Source: an uncultured Cellvibrionales bacterium
GTDB taxonomy: Bacteria; Pseudomonadota; Gammaproteobacteria; Pseudomonadales; Cellvibrionaceae
Assembly (NCBI GenBank): GCA_913020115.1
Contig: CAJWBQ010000007.1
Coordinates: forward strand, 62,001-126,000
Length of the DNA: 64,000 bases
Direction of reading: 5' to 3'
This document shows positions 1 to 7,627 of the stretch, piece by piece (the first letter of the stretch is position 1; every line of letters begins with the position of its first letter). The position numbers were made by a program, and so were the translations under genes. The notes beneath the pieces are model-generated. The model was not told where the DNA came from. It worked only from the letters and a program-made list of their open reading frames with translations, and did no database searches.

Positions 1-848
1 TGATAATTGGTGGTATAGCGGGTTTTTTATTGCTTACAGGGCGTTATGCTTTGATGCAAAACGTATTGGTTGTGTTGGTGTTATTGATGAGTGTCGTCTT
101 TCTCATCACAATGTTTCTTGTGGAAATTGATTTCGCCGCGCTGTTAAAGGGATTGTTTAAACCCTCGCTGCCCACAGGCTCTGAACTCACTGTTATTGCG
201 CTTATTGGCACCACTGTAGTGCCTTATAATTTGTTTCTGCATTCCACTGCCGTACGTGAGCACTGGTCTGGCGATGTGCCAATAAATGTGGCGCTAAAGC
301 AATCGCGCTGGGATACGGGTTTGTCTATTGGCTTGGGTGGTTTGATAACGCTCGCGATTGTCAGTACCTCAGCGGCGACGTTTTTCCAGACTGGCGCTGA
401 GTTCTCAGCCAGTGCACTGGCGAACCAGCTGGAGCCCTTACTCGGCAGTAGTGCTAAGGTCTGCTTTGCCATTGGCTTGTTGGCGGCGGGGCTCACCAGC
501 GCCATTACGGCGCCACTGGCCGCAGCGTACGCGGTGTGCGGTGCAATGGCTTGGCCAATACGCTTTGACGACTGGCGCTTCAGGGGCGTATGCATTTCTG
601 TGTTGTTGATCGGCACCTTGTTTGCCGCCTTGGGCAGCAAACCCTTGGCGGCCATTATTTTCGCTCAGGCGGCCAATGGGTTTTTATTGCCCTTGGTGGC
701 TGTATTTTTATTGGTGGTGATGAACCGAACGTCGTTGTTAGGAGTCTACCGCAATGGTTGGGCGGCTAATATTCTAGGTCTTTTAGTGGTGGCGATTGCC
801 GCGGGCCTTGGCATATTTAAGCTGATGCAAGTGGCCTCGCTGGTGTAA
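1..848 (+). CDS. Nramp-family metal transporter, 3' part
   Basis: The reading frame is open at the left edge, so the start lies outside the window; about 281 C-terminal residues are visible. It is a polytopic inner-membrane protein with several hydrophobic segments. The segment at about 187-243 reads GTTVVPYNLFLHS, which corresponds to the TM6 signature of Nramp proton-coupled divalent-metal transporters. In Mn/Fe Nramps this signature normally reads V-M-P-H-N-L-Y-L-H-S, and its Met is a metal ligand. Here Met is replaced by Val and His by Tyr, so the substrate may not be Mn or Fe. The family is clear; the substrate is not. The next gene follows 58 bases later on the same strand. Confidence 0.85.
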   Translation, partial: IIGGIAGFLLLTGRYALMQNVLVVLVLLMSVVFLITMFLVEIDFAALLKGLFKPSLPTGSELTVIALIGTTVVPYNLFLHSTAVREHWSGDVPINVALKQSRWDTGLSIGLGGLITLAIVSTSAATFFQTGAEFSASALANQLEPLLGSSAKVCFAIGLLAAGLTSAITAPLAAAYAVCGAMAWPIRFDDWRFRGVCISVLLIGTLFAALGSKPLAAIIFAQAANGFLLPLVAVFLLVVMNRTSLLGVYRNGWAANILGLLVVAIAAGLGIFKLMQVASLV

Positions 849-906
849 ACTTGCCTCTGCCAATGATACCGGCGGGAAGCACACGATTATTGATTAATGA
901 GGCTAT

Positions 907-1317
907 ATGAATTCGGAGACACCCCAAAACGCCAGCTACCTTTCGCGCTGTGAGGCATGGCTGGAATCGGACCCTGCCTTAACCAGTGAGGGCTTGAACC
1001 AAACCATTGAAAAATTTACTCGCCAGCTGCAGTCGAACGCTAGGGGCGATTCAGGTTTACAGCAAGACCTGCAGGACACCATAGACCTACTGAATAATCA
1101 TTTAGTGGAATTGCTCGGCCCCGACGCTGAAGAACCAGAAGTTATAGGGCAGGCCCCTTCGTCTAAGAGTGCAGACACTAATACTGAACCTTTGTTAGAT
1201 CTATCACCGCTGTTGCCTTTGGAACAGCAAGCAATGAATCTTAGCCCTGAAGAAAAGCGACAGCGGCTGGCAGACCTTCTCGCCCGCGGAGTTGTGACAC
1301 AGGGCTTGGGTAAATGA
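907..1317 (+). CDS. hypothetical protein coupled to diguanylate cyclase
   Basis: I do not recognise this 136-residue protein. It has no signal peptide, membrane segment or cysteine motif. It is acidic and probably largely helical, with an N-terminal part (about 1-75) likely to form helices, a Ser/Thr/Pro-rich linker (about 80-100), and a C-terminal helix ending in a short conserved-looking stretch (LSPEEKRQRLADLLARG). The start has a GAGG ribosome site a few bases upstream. Its stop overlaps the start of the following diguanylate cyclase gene in an ATGA, which suggests translational coupling. It could be a small cytoplasmic partner of that enzyme; this is inference from gene order only. Confidence 0.75.
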   Translation: MNSETPQNASYLSRCEAWLESDPALTSEGLNQTIEKFTRQLQSNARGDSGLQQDLQDTIDLLNNHLVELLGPDAEEPEVIGQAPSSKSADTNTEPLLDLSPLLPLEQQAMNLSPEEKRQRLADLLARGVVTQGLGK

Positions 1318-2531
1318 AGCCATTGATTAAAACCCTATTGGTGCCCTTGCTGCTGTTTTTATTGGCGTGGCAACTGCTCTCCAGTATTGAATTAGTCACC
1401 GATACTTACGCCACTTTATTTCTACAAACGCCTTATATTATTGCCGTCATTGGTTTAGTGCTGGCTCATCAGTTTAATCGTTCGCGTACCTTTGCCACGC
1501 TATTGAGTTTGATGGTGAGTTATTGGGCCATCCAAAGTTTTATGCAGGCGGCACTTACACAAGCTGTGCCTCTGTTTGCCTTCACTGCAGTAAGTATTGT
1601 CTTTCCTTTAGCTCTACTTGTGTTACTGATTGCACCTGAGCGAGGTTTGTGGAATCGTTTTGGTTTGCCCTTGGCTCTAATTGCACCGAGTTGCCTGTGT
1701 GCCGCTTATCTTTTCTTCCATTTCAACGCAAATTTCTATCATCCTTTAGCTGAGTATTTTGCGGTAAAACCGATGGAAGGTTATGTGCTTTCAGTGGGCT
1801 CCAGCCTGTTGTTTCTGGTGGTGTTTATAGTGGGCTTAGTCTTCGCGATTAAGCGTCCTCACGATATTGAAATGGCCCTAGTATTCTCTCTTGTCTCTAT
1901 ATTTATAGCCTTGGCATGGTTGCATAAGCCTTTTATCTCAACTGTCATGGTAAGCGCTGCAGGCTTGTCTTTGGTGATTGATGTAGTTCGCAGCTCCTAC
2001 AGTATGGCCTACCGCGATGATCTTACGGGTTTGTTAGGGCGTCGAGCACTAAATGAAAAACTGCGAGGCTTAGGGAAAAAATATGTTATTGCCATGCTCG
2101 ACGTTGACCATTTTAAAAAATTTAATGACACCCACGGCCACGATGTGGGTGACGATGTGCTAAAAATGGTGGCGGCACAAATTGCTAAAGTAGAAGGTGG
2201 TGGAATTCCCTACCGTTATGGCGGTGAAGAGTTTGCGGTGATTTTTCCTCGCAAGGAATTGCTTAAGTGTCTGCCGCAATTGGAATCTGTGCGCTTAGGA
2301 ATTGAGCATTATAAGATCGCTTTAAGAGACAAGAAAAATCGCCCGGGAGACGGCAAAGAAGGCAGTCGCCAACGAGGTAAAAAGCCTTCACCTCGCACCG
2401 TTTCTGTGACCATTAGTATAGGTGTGGCTGAGCGTGATGAGGTCTTAGATCAGCCCGAGGAAGTGATTAAGGCGGCTGATAAAGCGCTTTATCAATCTAA
2501 GCAAAAAGGCCGCAATTGCGTTAGTCATTAA
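1314..2531 (+). CDS. membrane diguanylate cyclase (GGDEF domain)
   Basis: This 405-residue protein should make cyclic di-GMP from two GTP at the inner membrane. Residues 1 to about 225 form a run of six to eight hydrophobic segments, a likely sensor. The GGDEF domain starts near residue 235 (YRDDLTGLLGRRAL) and carries the active-site GGEEF near residue 303, so catalysis is expected. No RxxD inhibitory site precedes the motif (the residues there are VEGGGIPYRY), so classic product inhibition is not expected. A strongly basic insertion (about 343-362, many Lys/Arg/Gly) interrupts the domain before VSVTISIGVAE. The gene overlaps the upstream unknown gene by four bases. No EAL domain is present. 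Confidence 0.93.
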   Translation: MKPLIKTLLVPLLLFLLAWQLLSSIELVTDTYATLFLQTPYIIAVIGLVLAHQFNRSRTFATLLSLMVSYWAIQSFMQAALTQAVPLFAFTAVSIVFPLALLVLLIAPERGLWNRFGLPLALIAPSCLCAAYLFFHFNANFYHPLAEYFAVKPMEGYVLSVGSSLLFLVVFIVGLVFAIKRPHDIEMALVFSLVSIFIALAWLHKPFISTVMVSAAGLSLVIDVVRSSYSMAYRDDLTGLLGRRALNEKLRGLGKKYVIAMLDVDHFKKFNDTHGHDVGDDVLKMVAAQIAKVEGGGIPYRYGGEEFAVIFPRKELLKCLPQLESVRLGIEHYKIALRDKKNRPGDGKEGSRQRGKKPSPRTVSVTISIGVAERDEVLDQPEEVIKAADKALYQSKQKGRNCVSH

Positions 2532-2572
2532 AATACACTAAATATATCCGCCCGCTTAATAGGACCCGTATC

Positions 2573-3055
2573 ATGTCACTCATCACTATTCGTACCGCCG
2601 TCGAAGGCGACGCCGCACAGATTCTTAAGTTTATTACCGGCCTAGCTATTTTTGAAAAAGCTGAAGACCAAGTGCTTACTACCGAAGACCATATAAGGCG
2701 ATCTATATTTGGAGAAAAAGCCACAGCGCATGCATTGATTGCAGAACTAGGGGATGAAGCTGTGGGCTTTGCGGTGTATTTCTACAATTACTCCACTTGG
2801 TTAGGTTGCAATGGATTGTTTTTAGAAGACCTCTACATTTCGCCAGACCATCGGGGCAGTGGTGCAGGTAAAGCTTTGTTGCAGTATCTTGCTCGGCAGG
2901 CTGTGGCCGAGGGTTGTGGGCGCTTTGAATGGAACGTGCTCGATTGGAACGAGCCCGCCATTCAATTTTACGAGTCATTTGGCGCCGAAGCCCAGTCTGA
3001 GTGGGTGGGCTATCGTTTGAGCGGCCAAGCACTTAAAGACTTTGCAGGCGGCTAA
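2573..3055 (+). CDS. GNAT N-acetyltransferase, diamine/SSAT-like
   Basis: This 160-residue single-domain cytoplasmic acetyltransferase has the acetyl-CoA pyrophosphate-binding loop at about residues 93-100 (HRGSGAGK) after a beta-strand LFLEDLYI, the standard motif A of the family. The sequence EDLYISPDHRGSGAG and the Trp/Asn-rich tail WNVLDWNEPAIQFYESFGA resemble the spermidine/thialysine acetyltransferase (SSAT2-like) branch. A polyamine or amino-acid amine is therefore a likely acceptor, but the substrate cannot be fixed from sequence. The gene stands alone: it follows the diguanylate cyclase by 41 bases and is convergent with the haem gene cluster. Confidence 0.88.
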   Translation: MSLITIRTAVEGDAAQILKFITGLAIFEKAEDQVLTTEDHIRRSIFGEKATAHALIAELGDEAVGFAVYFYNYSTWLGCNGLFLEDLYISPDHRGSGAGKALLQYLARQAVAEGCGRFEWNVLDWNEPAIQFYESFGAEAQSEWVGYRLSGQALKDFAGG

Positions 3056-3070
3056 GTTGCCGCCAAAAAA

Positions 3071-4579
3071 TTACCGAGTCACCGACAACATATATTCAGC
3101 GACCGCCTTGCGTGTTTCCGCGTCCAAGTAATTCTGAGGTGGCATCTCTGGATAGTCTTCGCGCTTCTTTATTGGAGCGTTGATGTATTCTGCTAGGCCT
3201 TCTGGGTTATCCATGTAAAGAGCTTGGATGACTTTAACTGGCGGCCCTATCATGCGGCCAGTGTAAGTATGGCATCCTGTGCACACACCTAGATAAGCAA
3301 TTTTTCCTCGCTCTGATGACTCAATGACTCGGGGTTTTGCGCCGCCTGGAATTAAGTAGGAGTCGACGCTGTCGGTATTGGTGAAATCGCATTCGGTGAA
3401 ATCACCAATGCCCACGGTTTTATAGCGATGACGATTGATAATACAGCTGTCCTCACTGGGGCCGATGTGGAAAATATCGATGGGGCCCGTGTGCATTTCC
3501 GTAAGAGCGAAAGCCTTGATTTCGTCAATGGTGTCATAACCGTTGTTGAGCATCACATTGTCTAAAATCATTGTGCGATCGGCGTTAGGATCTGACTCCG
3601 GGTCTAGTGTGATGTTGGCCGCACTGCCGTGATCATTAATTAAAATGCCTGCCGTTTTGTTGTTGGAAATAATATTACCCTCAATGATGACGTCATCTGC
3701 CGCCATCACCAATATTCCAGTGCCAGCCGGAATGCCCGCTACTGTAGAACCGGGAGCGCCAAAATTAGGGGTGTTGTTATCGACGATAAAATTGTTGCGG
3801 ATGATCACGTCGTAGGTGGTTTTGATGGGGAGGCCGGGCGTAATGAAGGCGAGGATACCGCCAGTGTTATTATGGGTGTAATTGTTTTCGACGATGGCGT
3901 GACGGCTATTTTCAATTTCAATACCAGCAACACTGTCAAAGACTTCATTGTAGGCCACATGAATGTTGTCGCTCATGCCCACGTAGATGGCGGCGTCTTC
4001 AATACCTGAAACAACGTTGTGTTCAATTAAGCCATTGGTACCCAGCTGAGGAAAAATCCCGTATACACCGGTGTCCATAATGAGGTTGTTGCGAATTTCG
4101 AAGTTATTGCCGGCTTGGCTCATGATGCCGTTGCCTTTGTAGCGAGTAATTTTGAAATTCTCAATGATGATGTTATTGCCAGAATATAAAATGGCGTCGT
4201 TGAGTTTGCCAAGGCCATCCATTGTCGCGCGTTCGCCGGCCTTAATTACACCGATAAGACGGATATCATCTTTGTCGATGTAGACGGTTTCTGAATAGGT
4301 GCCGGGCATCACTTGAATCGTGTCACCGGGCGAGGCCGCTTTGACGGCGGCTTGAATCGAATCGCCATCATTAACAATGAGGGTTTGTCCTTCCGTACTT
4401 CGCTTCTTTACGGCGCCTTGGTTGCTGGCTAAGGGTTCTTCTTTGTAGCCCCCACTGTAGCTTGCGCCGCCACTACTGCTGGTAATGACGGGGGCTTCGT
4501 CGTGGCCACTTCCCATATACCAACCCGCGCCGAATGCGCCGAGTACGAAGGCAATGCCTAATATTTTCCCAGTGCTCAT
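3071..4579 (-). CDS. membrane-anchored parallel beta-helix protein with C-terminal cytochrome c domain
   Basis: This 502-residue protein starts with an uncleaved-looking hydrophobic anchor (about 5-22) and should face the periplasm. Residues of about 65-330 form a right-handed parallel beta-helix of the NosD/CASH type: repeated short strands rich in Asn, Ile and Val with turns such as IIIENFKI, EIRNNLI, AIVENNYTHNN and VIIEGNIISNN. The C-terminus is a monohaem cytochrome c with CTGCH at 433-437 and a likely axial Met at about 479 (YPEMPP). Beta-helix domains of this type usually bind or modify polysaccharides; fusion to a haem domain suggests an electron-transfer step. It is the last gene of a three-gene haem cluster, 48 bases after the peroxidase. 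The function is unknown. Confidence 0.82.
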   Translation of the reverse strand: MSTGKILGIAFVLGAFGAGWYMGSGHDEAPVITSSSGGASYSGGYKEEPLASNQGAVKKRSTEGQTLIVNDGDSIQAAVKAASPGDTIQVMPGTYSETVYIDKDDIRLIGVIKAGERATMDGLGKLNDAILYSGNNIIIENFKITRYKGNGIMSQAGNNFEIRNNLIMDTGVYGIFPQLGTNGLIEHNVVSGIEDAAIYVGMSDNIHVAYNEVFDSVAGIEIENSRHAIVENNYTHNNTGGILAFITPGLPIKTTYDVIIRNNFIVDNNTPNFGAPGSTVAGIPAGTGILVMAADDVIIEGNIISNNKTAGILINDHGSAANITLDPESDPNADRTMILDNVMLNNGYDTIDEIKAFALTEMHTGPIDIFHIGPSEDSCIINRHRYKTVGIGDFTECDFTNTDSVDSYLIPGGAKPRVIESSERGKIAYLGVCTGCHTYTGRMIGPPVKVIQALYMDNPEGLAEYINAPIKKREDYPEMPPQNYLDAETRKAVAEYMLSVTR

Positions 4580-4627
4580 TGTTATTCTCCTATGGCGGGA
4601 GCAAGCCCGTCCTTGTTGGTTTTATTG

Positions 4628-5806
4628 TTAAAGGTTTATCGGTAGCCCAGACGGAATACGCGTGGGCGTTTTCGGAGTAAATGTCTCGTCGCTTAAGGTG
4701 TGCATGAAATCTACTAGGCGATCAATTTCGTCTTCGCTTAAATCGGGTTCGGCAATATGCCAATGCAATAACATATCAACGCCTTCGGGAACGGCGTGGC
4801 CTCGGCCTTCACTGTAAAACTTTGTAGCCCCTCGCAGGGTAGCGAAGTTTCCTGAATGCATATAGGGCGCTGTCTTGGCGATATTTCTTAAAGTAGGCAC
4901 TTTAAAAGCCCCCTTTAGCTTTTCGGAATTAAAAGTTTTCTCAGCGCCAATGTCCAAAGGCATTCCCTCAGGTTCAGGTGTCCCAATCACGGCTACCTCC
5001 TGATTGGTGAACAGTGGTGGTGTGTGGCATTGCGAGCAGCGCGCGACAAATGAGCGGAATATATTTAGACCTTCAATTTCTTGTGCGCTCAGTGCCTCAT
5101 GATAGCCATGGGCATACTGGTCATAGCGACTGTTCAGGGAAATAAGTGTTGTTTGGAATGCCGTTAGGGCGGTGTATACCGATTCCAATTGAATGTTCTG
5201 TACTTTCGGGAACGCTTTTTTAAACAAAGTTTGATACGTAGGTACAGCCTTTAAACTGGCCATAAGCTGCGTGGGGGTATTGCCCATCTCTTCAGGCGAA
5301 AACAGTGGCCCAGTCGCTTGTTCTTCCAAACTTTTGACTCGGGCATCCCAAAAAAAAGTCTTCAAGAATGCGCTGTTCCAAAGTGTCGGAGAGGAACGAT
5401 GGAGCACCTGACCGCCAATGCCTACACTGCGTCCTTTACCATCACTAAAACCTTGGTCTGGTTTATGGCAACTAGCACAGGAAAGGCTATGGTCGGCGGA
5501 GAGCAAGGGATCAAAAAAAAGCAAACGACCCAGGTCAATTTGCTGAGGTGTAAAGCCGTCTCGATGAGCTGGCAGTGCCGTTTTTAAACCACCCAAGCCT
5601 TGGCCCTGTAGAGAGTCATACATCTGGTAGAGATTGCGCAGCAGGCATTGATTATTTTTACTCAATTCAAAACCAGGTGGACAGTGCTCTGCCAAGGTGA
5701 AGTTTTCAGGGGAGGCAGCATTGGCGGCTGATGCCAGGCCAGGCAGTATTATTAAGCTCAGCCCGAAGGCCAATATAAAGCGCGTCTTAAGTTTGCTTAC
5801 TGGCAT
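4628..5806 (-). CDS. dihaem cytochrome c peroxidase, MauG/CcpA family
   Basis: This 392-residue periplasmic protein has a signal peptide (about 1-30, ending ASA) and two c-haem sites, CASCH at 110-114 and CSQCH at 257-261, in the standard spacing of bacterial dihaem peroxidases. The RLLFFDPLLSADHSLSCASCH and TLRNIAKTAPYMHSG segments are family hallmarks. Members either reduce hydrogen peroxide with electrons from small cytochromes or, like MauG, oxidise side chains of partner proteins; sequence does not decide which. An extra Cys pair (42 and 54) precedes the catalytic core and may form a disulphide. Its ATG overlaps the stop of the c4-like gene (TAATG), indicating coupling. The probable electron donor is that c4-like protein. 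Confidence 0.9.
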   Translation of the reverse strand: MPVSKLKTRFILAFGLSLIILPGLASAANAASPENFTLAEHCPPGFELSKNNQCLLRNLYQMYDSLQGQGLGGLKTALPAHRDGFTPQQIDLGRLLFFDPLLSADHSLSCASCHKPDQGFSDGKGRSVGIGGQVLHRSSPTLWNSAFLKTFFWDARVKSLEEQATGPLFSPEEMGNTPTQLMASLKAVPTYQTLFKKAFPKVQNIQLESVYTALTAFQTTLISLNSRYDQYAHGYHEALSAQEIEGLNIFRSFVARCSQCHTPPLFTNQEVAVIGTPEPEGMPLDIGAEKTFNSEKLKGAFKVPTLRNIAKTAPYMHSGNFATLRGATKFYSEGRGHAVPEGVDMLLHWHIAEPDLSEDEIDRLVDFMHTLSDETFTPKTPTRIPSGLPINL

Positions 5807-6456
5807 TAGGGACTGTTGCCTGAAGAATTCTGCGCTTGCAGGTAAGCAATTATGTCTTGTAAGTCTTGCGGGGAATCCAGCATGTTAGCCATCATTTTCA
5901 TCTGTCGGCCGAAGCGGTCTTCAGGGTGTTTGCCGCGCAGTCCCGCTTTGAAATTATTGAATTGGCGAGTGAGGTACGCGGCATCTTGGTGAGCTAAGCG
6001 TGGGGTGTTAAGCCGGGGGTTTCCTTCGCCTTTGCCGCCATGACAGGAACCGCAATTACCTTGGTACAAATTATTGCCCCTGCGCAGGTCGCCGGCAATT
6101 TGGGCGCTTTGGCCAGTAATCGGCATGGCTGATATATAAGAAGACACGTCATCGATGGCTTGGTCATTCGCTAAGGTGTTTGTCATGGCCTTCATTTGGG
6201 CGCCCAAAGTATCTCCTGCTTCACTGCCGCGCAGGCCGCTTTTAAAATGTTTGAGTTGACGTGAGAGATAGTCACTTGTCATTCCCGCAATGCTGGGCGC
6301 ATTCATCGCACTGAGGCCCGAACCGCTCTGGCCATGACAGCTTGCGCAGCCTGTATAAAGAGCTTGCCCTATGGCGTCGTCCTCGGCCGATATAGCAAGG
6401 CTTAACCAAACCGCGCTCACAAGGATGGCAGTTTTAAGAACGGAATGTTGAATCAT
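5806..6456 (-). CDS. dihaem cytochrome c4-like protein
   Basis: This is a 216-residue periplasmic protein. A signal peptide (about 1-24) is followed by two homologous monohaem domains, with CASCH at 37-41 and CGSCH at 135-139. Each is followed by a repeated block (YLSRQLKHFKSGLRG and YLTRQFNNFKAGLRG, then MKAMTN and MKMMAN) typical of cytochrome c4 and related electron shuttles; the Met residues are the likely axial ligands. It is the first gene of a minus-strand operon with the peroxidase and the beta-helix cytochrome, and probably supplies them with or accepts electrons. Two short palindromes lie upstream. It is not the usual cytochrome c4 locus next to DNA polymerase or haem-export genes. 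Confidence 0.9.
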   Translation of the reverse strand: MIQHSVLKTAILVSAVWLSLAISAEDDAIGQALYTGCASCHGQSGSGLSAMNAPSIAGMTSDYLSRQLKHFKSGLRGSEAGDTLGAQMKAMTNTLANDQAIDDVSSYISAMPITGQSAQIAGDLRRGNNLYQGNCGSCHGGKGEGNPRLNTPRLAHQDAAYLTRQFNNFKAGLRGKHPEDRFGRQMKMMANMLDSPQDLQDIIAYLQAQNSSGNSP

Positions 6457-6490
6457 GATGCGAAGCCTTTATCTGTTGCCACTACTTGCC

Positions 6491-6544
6491 CAATCGATTG
6501 CTAGGGATGGATGTCGCTCTATCTTGTAAGTGGTACGATCGTAC
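6491..6544. promoter_or_regulatory. two palindromes upstream of the haem cluster
   Basis: CAATCGATTG (6491-6500) and GTACGATCGTAC (6533-6544) are perfect palindromes whose centres are 43 bases apart, about four helical turns. They lie between the 3' end of the LysR gene and the start of the cytochrome c4-like gene, where the cluster promoter must be. They may be binding sites for an unidentified dimeric regulator. Palindromes of 10-12 bases occur by chance at this scale (a 12-mer roughly once per 4 kb), so this is only a candidate. Confidence 0.35.
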
Positions 6545-6627
6545 TAATAAATTAAGTATCGCTTATGTGGTCGATGGGTGCAATAGGGAAAATGGCTGAG
6601 CGCCGACACAGGCCTCTGTGGCATGAA

Positions 6628-7524
6628 TTAAGTCAGCAGTTCACTGTGAAGGAATTCGTTTAATAGCTTTAGCCGCACAGGCAGCATCGCATTCTCGGGT
6701 CTCAGTGAATAAAGGTTAAGGGCTCGATTGGAGTAATCACCCAACACCGGCACCAGATGGCCTGACAAAACATCTGCATCGACAATGAATTCGGGAATCA
6801 GCGCAATGCCTCGATGAGCGAGCAGTGACTCTCTAAACAGGGCGCTATTATTGGAGTGTAGGTAGGGCTCAATATAAACATCGAGGGTTTTATGGTCCTT
6901 TGTGAACGACCACTTACGGTGCTCTCCAGACTGTGAAAAAACCAGGCAGGCGTGTTTTTGTAGGTCGGTGGGAACTCGGGGGGTACCATTTTGGGCAAGG
7001 TATTCGGGTGATGCACAGGCAATGAATTTGTAGGTTTTCAGCTTTTTGCAAAGTAGAGAGCTGTCCTCAAGTGTGTCTGCTAGCCTGAGTACGAGATCGT
7101 GCTTACCTTCGATGACGTTGACGTATTGGTCGCTCATATTTACGTCCATATCAATTTCTGGGTATGTGCTCATGAATTTCGCTAAGAGTTTTGAGAATAC
7201 ACTTAAGCCCCAGCTCACTGGAACGCTTACTCTAATTTTTCCTATGGGCTTTGCCTGGGTTTCGGCGAGCTCATCTCTGAGCCCGTGCCATTGCTCTAGC
7301 AAATTAATGGCGTATTGATAGCTACGCTCACCACTATCGGTTAAACGCATGTGCCTCGTGCTTCGAATAAAGAGTTTGGTATCGAGCTCCACTTCCAGTC
7401 GCTCGATTGATTTAGATACTCTAGCAACTGTTAAACCGAGCTGTTTAGCTGCCTGAGTGAAGCTCTTCTCTTCAACTACGGTTTTCAGTACTCGTAAACT
7501 TTCTAATTGGTTTATTTTTGCCAT
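6628..7524 (-). CDS. LysR-family transcriptional regulator
   Basis: This 298-residue protein has an N-terminal winged helix-turn-helix (about 3-62, including FTQAAKQLGLTVARVSKSIERLEVELDTKLF) and a C-terminal periplasmic-binding-protein-like effector domain from about residue 90. I chose the ATG at 7524 (MAKINQLES) over a TTG two codons earlier. It resembles the CrgA/AaeR-like branch of LysR regulators often found beside flavin oxidoreductases. It is divergent from the Old Yellow Enzyme gene, and a 14-base palindrome lies between them, so it probably controls that gene and itself. The inducer is unknown. Confidence 0.93.
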   Translation of the reverse strand: MAKINQLESLRVLKTVVEEKSFTQAAKQLGLTVARVSKSIERLEVELDTKLFIRSTRHMRLTDSGERSYQYAINLLEQWHGLRDELAETQAKPIGKIRVSVPVSWGLSVFSKLLAKFMSTYPEIDMDVNMSDQYVNVIEGKHDLVLRLADTLEDSSLLCKKLKTYKFIACASPEYLAQNGTPRVPTDLQKHACLVFSQSGEHRKWSFTKDHKTLDVYIEPYLHSNNSALFRESLLAHRGIALIPEFIVDADVLSGHLVPVLGDYSNRALNLYSLRPENAMLPVRLKLLNEFLHSELLT

Positions 7525-7553
7525 ATTCAACTAAATGTTAATAATAATTCAAC

Positions 7554-7567
7554 TAATATCGATATTA
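7554..7567. promoter_or_regulatory. candidate LysR-type operator palindrome
   Basis: TAATATCGATATTA is a perfect 14-base palindrome with the T-N12-A layout close to the LysR box. It lies 30 bases upstream of the LysR start and overlaps the proposed -35 element of the divergent oxidoreductase gene. A 14-mer palindrome is expected by chance only a few times in a window this size, and this one is in the expected place. Confidence 0.5.
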
Positions 7568-7592
7568 TCATTCGTTTTGCTATCTGTAAAAT
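7565..7592 (+). promoter_or_regulatory. candidate sigma-70 promoter of the Old Yellow Enzyme gene
   Basis: TTATCA (7565-7570) and TAAAAT (7587-7592) are separated by 16 bases and fit a sigma-70 promoter with four of six and five of six matches. Transcription would start near 7599, upstream of the GTG start at 7628. The -35 element overlaps the palindrome, which fits regulation by the divergent LysR protein. Confidence 0.4.
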
Positions 7593-7627
7593 ACAGAAAA
7601 TCAATTAATAACTCTGTAGGTATCAAT

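Noticed and set aside
224-655. Minus-strand open frame inside the Nramp gene
   Set aside because: It is antisense to a clearly conserved membrane protein, lacks any family similarity, and has no ribosome site. It is a shadow frame.
3047-3064. GGCGGC/GCCGCC inverted repeat with a run of A after it
   Set aside because: The T-run is on the wrong side of the hairpin for the minus-strand gene, and the plus strand has only A. It is not a convincing terminator for either gene.
7535-7627. Longer N-terminus for the Old Yellow Enzyme
   Set aside because: It adds a hydrophobic stretch not seen in the family and would cover the divergent promoter and palindrome.
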